NCBI GenBank assembly: GCA_039545275.1
Contig: BCHS01000008.1
Span: forward strand, 682,001 to 746,000
Length of the DNA: 64,000 nucleotides
Reading direction: 5' to 3'
From: Pseudomicrostroma phylloplanum
Lineage: Eukaryota; Basidiomycota; Exobasidiomycetes; Microstromatales
In this document: piece after piece, positions 57,923 through 64,000 of the stretch
How the letters are laid out: each line of letters starts with the position of its first letter
Numbering within the stretch: the stretch's first letter is position 1
Position numbers and translations under genes: made by a program
The notes under the pieces: generated by a model
Database searches by the model: none
The model's input: only the letters and a program-made list of their open reading frames with translations
What the model was told of the DNA's origin: nothing

Positions 57923-58528
57923 ATGTTGGGACTCAAGGCCACCATGGCAGTGAGTCAGCCCTGGACCTGAGCTGCCGATTCTCCAATGCAGCAGATTGAC
58001 TGACAAGCCTGCCTCCTTAACCCTTTCCTGCTGCTCCCAGATCATCGATAATTCCGGAGGACTGGTGGCAGAGTGCGTCAACGTGCTACGGAAACCCACA
58101 TCAAGAGGTCTCGCAACAGTCGGTGAGTCCCTTGCGAGCTTAAGAGCCAGCGGAAGGTTTTCCCACGACAGTCAGAGCTGACGTTCCTCCTCGTCCTTCC
58201 TGCTCTTCCGTCCGCTCCTCCTCCTCCTTTGACAGGCGACGAGATTGTCGTCGTGATCAAAAAAGCCCGTCCCATCCCCCTCAGTACCTCCTCCTCCAGC
58301 ACCGCGACCAAGATCCGGCGTGGCGACGTGCGGCACGCCGTTGTAGTCCGTACAAAGAAGGAGCTGCAACGTCCAGACGGTCGTGTGGTTCGCTTCGATG
58401 ATAATGCGTGTGTGTTGTTGAATAATAGAAAGGAGCCATTGGGGACTAGGATTAGTGGGACGGTTGCGGCGGAACTTCGGGGGAGGGGGTGGAGTAAGGT
58501 GCTTAGTCTTGCGGCAAAGGTCGTGTGA
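57923..58528 (+). CDS. MRPL38: Mitochondrial ribosomal protein uL14m
   Basis: A large-subunit protein at the intersubunit interface of the mitochondrial ribosome. Exons 57923-57949, 58041-58122 and 58236-58528 (introns 91 and 113 nt, donors GTGAGT, acceptors CCCAG and GACAG) encode 133 residues. The uL14 pattern is complete: [27 protein letters not shown], then [56 protein letters not shown] and [13 protein letters not shown] Ser/Thr-rich loop of about 10 residues interrupts the central part, as in some fungal mitochondrial versions. The yeast name is used by family. Confidence 0.93.
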
Positions 58529-58857
58529 TGGATGGAGGCTTGGAGGGCGAGGGGAGGGAAAGGGAAGGGGAGCAAGGCAGCTCTTATGAGACTCACCACT
58601 GAATCTTCATTGAGGACTCATCGACATGTAATTGTATCGCATCTGTGCATCAAAAGAAGAGAATTCAAGAGATTCAACCAACCAATCAGTCGTACCTTGC
58701 GGAGCGAGTGCAAAGGAATCATTACGAGGTGATGCATTGCGAAAGGACAAGGTGACGAAATACGAAAGACGTGCAGTGCGAATCATAGAGGGCCAGCATC
58801 GCCCCTGTGCCCCATTGTCCACCTGTCCATCCATCCGTGAAGGCTAATCCGCTCAAC
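58529..58857. other. Convergent 3' region uL14m/FG nucleoporin
   Basis: About 330 bp between convergent stop codons. It is AT-richer than the flanks around 58600-58760, consistent with 3' UTR and terminator. No gene is seen. Confidence 0.5.
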
Positions 58858-61800
58858 TCATCTCCTCCTAGGCCTCGGCAGACCCTTGAGCTGTCTCCCC
58901 CCGGGCGCTCCTCCAGCTCCACCAAGCGGGGGCGCTCCCCCTCCTGCGCCAATGTTGAACAGTACCGGCTGGCCCTGTGGAGCAGGGGAGCCAGGCACGC
59001 TTCCTCCTGCTGGAGCACCACCAGCACCACCGCCGCCTCCGCCGCCGAACTGGAAAGGAGCAGCACCACCAGTGCCAGAGGGGGTGCCGGGCGCTGTAGA
59101 GCCAAACTGGAACATCCCACCACCTCCTGCTCCTGCACCTGCGCCGTTCGCTGGCGCACCATTGGGCTGACCAGCCGGTGCTCCCCCAAACATGAAGGGA
59201 GTGGAACCGCCCGTGGCACTGCCGCCAGTCGAGGCCGGTTGACTGCTGGGCGCAAAATTGAAGTTGATGCCTCCACCAGCAGCAGCATTGCTCGGTGCTG
59301 GTGAGGCGGGCGCGACGCTCGAGGGTGTGCCGAAGTTAAAGCCGCCGGGCGTGGCAGTGGGCGTTGATGGTCCGCTGCCGAGTGCACCAAAGGCGGGCGT
59401 GGAGGAGCCGCTGGGAGCACCAAAGGAGAAGGAGGGGACGCTGGCTGGTTTGCTGGCTCCGAAGCCGAAGCCCGACGTGGTGCCTTGAGCAGAAGCAGGA
59501 GCTGGCGCTGGCGCTGGCGACCCGAAGCTGAAGCCGCCTGTCGAGCTCGCGCCACTTGCTGGCTTACTGCCACCTCCAAATCCACCTCCGCCGAAGCCTC
59601 CCGTGTTGCTCTGTGTGTTCGACGTGAAGTTCTGAGACGGCGAAGTGTCATCCATCATGTCGTTGCCAGCCGCGGCCCCACCGTTCGAGGCGGGCTGGGC
59701 CGGCGTAGCTGGTGCGCCAAAGGAGAAGGGCTTCGATGCAGCCGAGTCAGCAGTCGAGGAGGCCGGCTTGCCGAAGGAGAAACCTCCTGTGGAGGGAGTG
59801 CCAGTAGAACCGCTCGTGGTAGCAGGCTTGAAGCTGAACCCGCCAGTGGAAGCTCCAGCAGACGGAGTCGCACCGCTTGTGCCTCCGCTAGTCTGTCCAA
59901 AGCTGAAGCCAGTGGTGGTCGGAGCGGGACTAGCGGGAACGCTACCGCCCGCTGAGGAGTTGGCCACAGATCCAAAGGTGAATCCGCCCGTGATAGGCGG
60001 TTGACCAGCTTTACTAGCGTCGCTGGCCGCAGGAGGACCACCGAAGGAGAAGGGAGCAGGAGATGCAGACTTGTTGCTTTCCGAGGGAGCCGAAGAAGAA
60101 GGCGCTCCAAAGCTGAAGCCCGAGCCAGGTCCATTCGTAGCGGTGTTGGTAGAGGCATTGCCAAAGCTGAATCCGACACTCTTCTTGCTCGCGGGCTCTC
60201 CTCCTGACTCTTGATCGTCGTCAGCTCCACGCTTCTGCTTTTCGCCGCTAGATGCTGTGGACGAAGAGGCAGCGGCGGGCGCAGCGCCGAATCCTGTGAA
60301 ACCACCAAATGGGCTGGCTCCTGCTGCAGGCTTGCTGCTCGAAGTCGTAGTCGAGGAAGGGGGAGCGCCAAAGCTGAATCCGCTTCCAGCTGCTTTCGGC
60401 GCGCTCTCCTCCTTGGCAGCTCCAAAGCCTCCAAAAGGCGAAGCGCTCCCGGTCTTATCGGCGCCTCCCAAGCTGCCAAATGGATTGGAGGTGGAAGGAG
60501 CGGGCGTAGGTGCCGCGGCGCTCTCAGGAGCCTTGTCAGCTGCTGCGCCAAAGAAGTTCGGGACACTCTTCTTCGGAGCTTCACTTGCAGGTTGCGCAGG
60601 AGCGCTGGCAGCCGAGGAACCAAAGCTGAAACCGCCCGAAGGTGTGCTGCCACCAAAGGGAGCAGCCGCAGGCTTACTGTCTTCAGCAGGTTTGCCAAAG
60701 GAGAAAGTCGGGGCAGGCGAAGGAGAGGGCGAAGCACTCTTCTCTGCGCTCTGGGTAGCAGGCGGCCCAAAGCTGAACGGAGCAGGAGACGTCCGCGTCT
60801 CGTTTGCGGAAGGGACCGTCAATGAGCCACTCTCGGCGGGCTTGTTGGCCGAACCAAAGAAGTTGGGAATGGGACCCTTCTTCGGAGCTTCGTCGGCCTG
60901 GCCTGCGGTATTGGTTGCAGGGGCTGGAGGCTTAGCGAAGAAGTCAGAAGGCGCAGGAGCTGGCTTGCTTGCGCGTTCCGAAGAGGGCTGGGACGCAGGC
61001 AGAGGCGGCGGTGCAAAGCTGAAGCCTGAAGCGGTGGAGGCGCCGCCACTCTTGGCTGCAGGTTGGAAGCTGAAGCCGGATGATGGCTTGCTGGGAGGCG
61101 ACTTGGCGGGCGTCGTCGTGGCGGGCGGCGCTGCAAACCCTCCCAAGCGGCCCAAGAGTGCTGCACCAGGAGTATCTCCATTCCCTTGACTCGAGAAGCT
61201 CGAGGTAGTTTGAGGAGCCCGCTCTTGCTTGTCGGCGGCTTTCGGCTGCGATGCGGCGGGTATGCTGCTACCATCGCTTCCACTGGTAGCGGCAGCGCCA
61301 AACTTGAATCCGGAGGGGAAGAAGTCCTTCGGCAATTGAATCTTCTTCAGCTCCCCAATGTCCACACCCGCCATTTCACCATCTTCGTTCCCATCCTCTC
61401 CGCCCTCTTCGTCATCTGAATCCCAGGCTGAGATCTTGCCAGATTTACCATGGGTCCGGGAAGTCTTGACAATGCCTTGACGTAAAGAAGAGCGAGCTCG
61501 AGAATTTGCAGACGAAGATGCGTCGGCGGTAAGGACCTGGAACTTGCTCTTCGAGCGAGCTGGCGCTGGCTCCGATGATTCGGCAACATCAGCCGACTCT
61601 GTAGCCTGCTGGCTCTCAGATTGTGGCTCGTCTGCCTCTGCCTGCTCCTCTTCTATTTGCTCGTCTGCCGGCTCGGGCGAAGGGCTCTTCGCTTTGCCTC
61701 TCTTTGACCGCCGCGCAGGCGACTTTGCAGCAGGAGTGGCCTTGACTGGCGTCTTCTTTCCCGTTGCCTTCGATGACCGAGTGGGCGGAGGGGGTGTGAC

Positions 61801-63957
61801 TGTAGCCTCCCTCTTCGCCCGAGCCATGCCTCTTGTCACTCGACGAGGTGGACTCGGTTCGCGGCGCTCCTCCTCCTCCTCCCTGTCTTCGTCCTGGAAC
61901 CTCTCTGCGGCATCTTCTTCATCTTCACTGCCGTGCTCGGACTGCGCCCTACGCCTCGATCCGCGTGTGGTGGCAGGAGTTCCAGTAGCGCGAGTAGTCC
62001 TCTTGAGCTTTGCCCTCATGCTGTCTTCCCCAGGGGCCGGCGTAGACTGATTGAGTCTCGAAGACGCACGAGTGCCTCTTCGCGTGTCTGGCGTGCTCTG
62101 AGCAGCTCGTGCAGCTGATGGACTTGGCAGAGGTACGGAGATGCTCTGCGTCAGGCGTGAAGGAGTGCTTGTACCGCTTCTTGCCCTGCCGCCGAGGGCC
62201 CCTTCTTTCCTGGCATCGCCCAGCGGTGTCCGCATACCCTCCAGCACTCCCAGGATCCTCTCAGCCTCGTTGCGCGGGACAGCAGTGGGGGGCTCTCTCG
62301 CTCTGAGGTCGTCCATGCTGATGAAACCTAGCTCCGGATCCCAAACCATTTGTTTCTTCCTTGCCGATCCCGAGACTGAACCCATCTCGCTGCCTCTGTC
62401 CTGCAGATCGAGGGCTCCAAAGCCTCCTCCTAGATCCAAGGCCTCCGACGCGTCCCTCTTGCCCAATCTGGCACTAACAGGCGTGTTCGCTCGGCTGTCC
62501 CTTCCACCCATGACAGAGGGAGCTGCAGAGCCGGTGGGAGTGCCGAACCTGCGAGCACTGGCCAAGTCCTTCATCATCTCTTCGCCATCCGAAGGTTTGC
62601 CGCGAGGGGGAGCGAGGTTGAGCGAGCTCCAGGGCCGAGTGCGAGACGAGAGTCCCAGCGCCGACCCTGACCGGGAGAGGGCGGGAGACATTGCCCTATT
62701 GCTGCCTCCGAGTACACTTCCTCCGAGACGTGAAGGAGTCGCTGGTCCGAAGAGCCTGGAAGAACTACCTGCATCACCGCCCCCGCCCGCCTCTGACTGA
62801 GCGTACATCCCCGCTAAGGATCCTCCAGCTACGCTACCCGACCGCTTAAGAGCTGGCTCAGGCGCAGGCCTTGTTGCAAAGGGGCTACGAGAAGGCAGAT
62901 GTGAAAGAGAAGACGACGGAGTGATACCACTGGTCGGTCCGAAGGTTGACTTGCTTGCCAGTGCCTCGCTCGTGAGCCCTCCAAGTCTCCGCTCGGAACC
63001 AAAGCCATAGGCATAAGCGGGACTCTTGTTGCTCAGCCCCGTTGCCCCCGCTTCGCCGTTCCTCATGCTGGAGGACTCGCTGGGAGCTATTGAACCGCCT
63101 CTTCGCACAGCTGGCGTCGATTGATACGTTGCGAGACGATGCAGTGAAGAAGAAGGCTGTAGCGATCCTTGCCGGCCATGAGCTCGAATGGCAGCGCTCG
63201 CCGAGGAGAAGACCGGAGACGAGGGACCTCCTGATGCAGGCCCAAAGTCAGTATCAGTGCCTCTACTCGTGGCAGTACGCCCGATATTTAGGGTGCGACG
63301 ACTGCTGGGCGGAGAAATGGCCAGAGGTGGGAGCATATCGCCTGGAGTATCGAAATGGCGTGTCCTGCTCCTGGGAGCTATTGCGCTCATCGATGCGGAT
63401 GAGGACATTCCTCCCAGCCCCGCTGCTACAGACCGACTTGGCGGCGCAGCGTTCAAATTAGAAGTGGTAGCATGGCTCTCGATGTCACCATTTTCCATAG
63501 TGCTCAGATACGAGTCCTTCCCACGAAGCCTCCCTGACCGCGTAGCTGCGCGTCTTTCGGCCAAGTCTGCTACTGAGCCCGTCGAGGCGGACGAAGGGAG
63601 CAAGGATCTGCGATCAGCCTGCGCAGATGGATGAGCTGACGTCGAGAGCCAGGAGAGGGGTTTTGTGATGGCCCTGGTCAGTGTGGAGAAGAGGCCAGAC
63701 CGGGGAGCGGTGGCAGAGGTAGGGGTGATCCTGGCTGCTAGTGGAGAGAGGCGCTCCTCTTCTTCCTGTCCGCTGCTGCTTCTCCTTCTGACCAGAGGCG
63801 AGGCGGCTAGAGGGGTGGCAGTACCATTCTGCTGAGCAGGTCTTGCGTATGGCTTGCGGTCGCTGCCTCGTAGGGAACGATTCCGCGAAGGGCCGGCGAG
63901 GTTGCGAGCGGGAGAAAAGGCGCTGCCACTCGCGTCGCCGAAGCCGTCGTGGTCCAT
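58858..63957 (-). CDS. FxFG-repeat nucleoporin (Nup1/Nup60/Nup153-like)
   Basis: A nuclear pore basket-type protein: a 1699-residue single exon from the ATG at 63957. The N-terminal part carries a candidate amphipathic membrane helix (SGLFSTLTRAITKPLSWLS), as in yeast Nup1 and Nup60, and Ser-rich disorder. The middle is charged, with an AT-hook-like RRSKRGK stretch and acidic runs. The last about 700 residues hold about 18 FxFG units (12 FSFG plus FTFG, FNFG, FQFG, FMFG and FGFG) spaced by Pro/Ala/Ser/Lys linkers. A twice-repeated APKK...PNFFG motif is also present. The chain ends GGRQLKGLPRPRRR, a basic tail like karyopherin-binding ends. Which yeast nucleoporin it matches cannot be settled by eye. 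Confidence 0.85.
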   Translation of the reverse strand: MDHDGFGDASGSAFSPARNLAGPSRNRSLRGSDRKPYARPAQQNGTATPLAASPLVRRRSSSGQEEEERLSPLAARITPTSATAPRSGLFSTLTRAITKPLSWLSTSAHPSAQADRRSLLPSSASTGSVADLAERRAATRSGRLRGKDSYLSTMENGDIESHATTSNLNAAPPSRSVAAGLGGMSSSASMSAIAPRSRTRHFDTPGDMLPPLAISPPSSRRTLNIGRTATSRGTDTDFGPASGGPSSPVFSSASAAIRAHGRQGSLQPSSSLHRLATYQSTPAVRRGGSIAPSESSSMRNGEAGATGLSNKSPAYAYGFGSERRLGGLTSEALASKSTFGPTSGITPSSSLSHLPSRSPFATRPAPEPALKRSGSVAGGSLAGMYAQSEAGGGGDAGSSSRLFGPATPSRLGGSVLGGSNRAMSPALSRSGSALGLSSRTRPWSSLNLAPPRGKPSDGEEMMKDLASARRFGTPTGSAAPSVMGGRDSRANTPVSARLGKRDASEALDLGGGFGALDLQDRGSEMGSVSGSARKKQMVWDPELGFISMDDLRAREPPTAVPRNEAERILGVLEGMRTPLGDARKEGALGGRARSGTSTPSRLTQSISVPLPSPSAARAAQSTPDTRRGTRASSRLNQSTPAPGEDSMRAKLKRTTRATGTPATTRGSRRRAQSEHGSEDEEDAAERFQDEDREEEEERREPSPPRRVTRGMARAKREATVTPPPPTRSSKATGKKTPVKATPAAKSPARRSKRGKAKSPSPEPADEQIEEEQAEADEPQSESQQATESADVAESSEPAPARSKSKFQVLTADASSSANSRARSSLRQGIVKTSRTHGKSGKISAWDSDDEEGGEDGNEDGEMAGVDIGELKKIQLPKDFFPSGFKFGAAATSGSDGSSIPAASQPKAADKQERAPQTTSSFSSQGNGDTPGAALLGRLGGFAAPPATTTPAKSPPSKPSSGFSFQPAAKSGGASTASGFSFAPPPLPASQPSSERASKPAPAPSDFFAKPPAPATNTAGQADEAPKKGPIPNFFGSANKPAESGSLTVPSANETRTSPAPFSFGPPATQSAEKSASPSPSPAPTFSFGKPAEDSKPAAAPFGGSTPSGGFSFGSSAASAPAQPASEAPKKSVPNFFGAAADKAPESAAAPTPAPSTSNPFGSLGGADKTGSASPFGGFGAAKEESAPKAAGSGFSFGAPPSSTTTSSSKPAAGASPFGGFTGFGAAPAAASSSTASSGEKQKRGADDDQESGGEPASKKSVGFSFGNASTNTATNGPGSGFSFGAPSSSAPSESNKSASPAPFSFGGPPAASDASKAGQPPITGGFTFGSVANSSAGGSVPASPAPTTTGFSFGQTSGGTSGATPSAGASTGGFSFKPATTSGSTGTPSTGGFSFGKPASSTADSAASKPFSFGAPATPAQPASNGGAAAGNDMMDDTSPSQNFTSNTQSNTGGFGGGGFGGGSKPASGASSTGGFSFGSPAPAPAPASAQGTTSGFGFGASKPASVPSFSFGAPSGSSTPAFGALGSGPSTPTATPGGFNFGTPSSVAPASPAPSNAAAGGGINFNFAPSSQPASTGGSATGGSTPFMFGGAPAGQPNGAPANGAGAGAGGGGMFQFGSTAPGTPSGTGGAAPFQFGGGGGGGAGGAPAGGSVPGSPAPQGQPVLFNIGAGGGAPPLGGAGGAPGGRQLKGLPRPRRR

Positions 63958-64000
63958 GGCGGCCAGCTTGTTTGGCGCGGGGTATGGATGGTTCAGGCCG

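Noticed and set aside
58722..59651. 309-codon Ser/Arg/Ala-rich frame overlapping the nucleoporin end in another frame
   Set aside because: It shares DNA with the FG-repeat frame, whose FxFG periodicity is unmistakable; the alternative is a shadow.

Overview
The window is a stretch of nuclear genome from a fungus, most likely a basidiomycete. I infer this from GC-rich, gene-dense DNA and from small spliceosomal introns, mostly 70-150 nt, with GTGAGT/GTAAGT donors and YAG acceptors. The gene set is also fungal: a single-chain NADH-type glutamate synthase, NPR3, SWC4, a Mcl1/Ctf4 homologue and gamma-tubulin. A placement near Ustilaginomycotina fits the intron-poor, low-complexity-rich proteins, but it is only an impression. 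I see no rRNA, tRNA, transposon, CRISPR or virus-derived sequence.

Layout, left to right. (1) 1-8.2 kb: the C-terminal part of a mitochondrial DEAD-box helicase (+), SWC4 (-) and NPR3 (+). (2) 8.7-18.1 kb: GLT1 (-) and ADE12 (-). The first ADE12 intron carries a degenerate 22-bp minisatellite. (3) 19.2-27.4 kb: a TMEM33/Pom33-family membrane protein (-), two unrelated GNAT acetyltransferases (+) and a Ctf4/Mcl1/AND-1 replisome protein (-). (4) 27.4-36.3 kb: a 1.7-kb promoter region, a divergent PUF protein (+), a 105-residue Dabb protein in four exons (+) and the Rieske protein RIP1 (+). (5) 36.3-43.6 kb: RCL1 (-), a coiled-coil protein resembling the SIKE/FGFR1OP2 STRIPAK subunit (+), a small single-span membrane protein (-) and a MATH-BTB protein (+). 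(6) 44.1-52.9 kb: fibrillarin NOP1 (-), gamma-tubulin (+), a PARL/Pcp1-type rhomboid protease (-) and a DMT-family transporter (+). (7) 53.2-64 kb: VPS11 (-), mitochondrial uL14 (+) and a large FxFG nucleoporin (-).

Most genes are housekeeping and their order has no evident operon-like logic. Some themes recur: nitrogen and amino acids (NPR3 and GLT1 are convergent neighbours, then ADE12), mitochondria (MRH4-like, RIP1, PCP1, uL14m) and ribosome biogenesis (RCL1, NOP1). Many pairs are divergent and share 300-1700 bp promoter regions. Spliced models were rebuilt by hand from splice sites and reading-frame continuity. They give intact reading frames throughout, with one uncertain spot at the 5' end of the MATH-BTB gene. 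I found nothing that amounts to a new multi-gene system. The points most worth a second look are the intron minisatellite, the SIKE-like protein, the interrupted BTB and transporter domains, the degenerate PUF repeats and several micro-exons.
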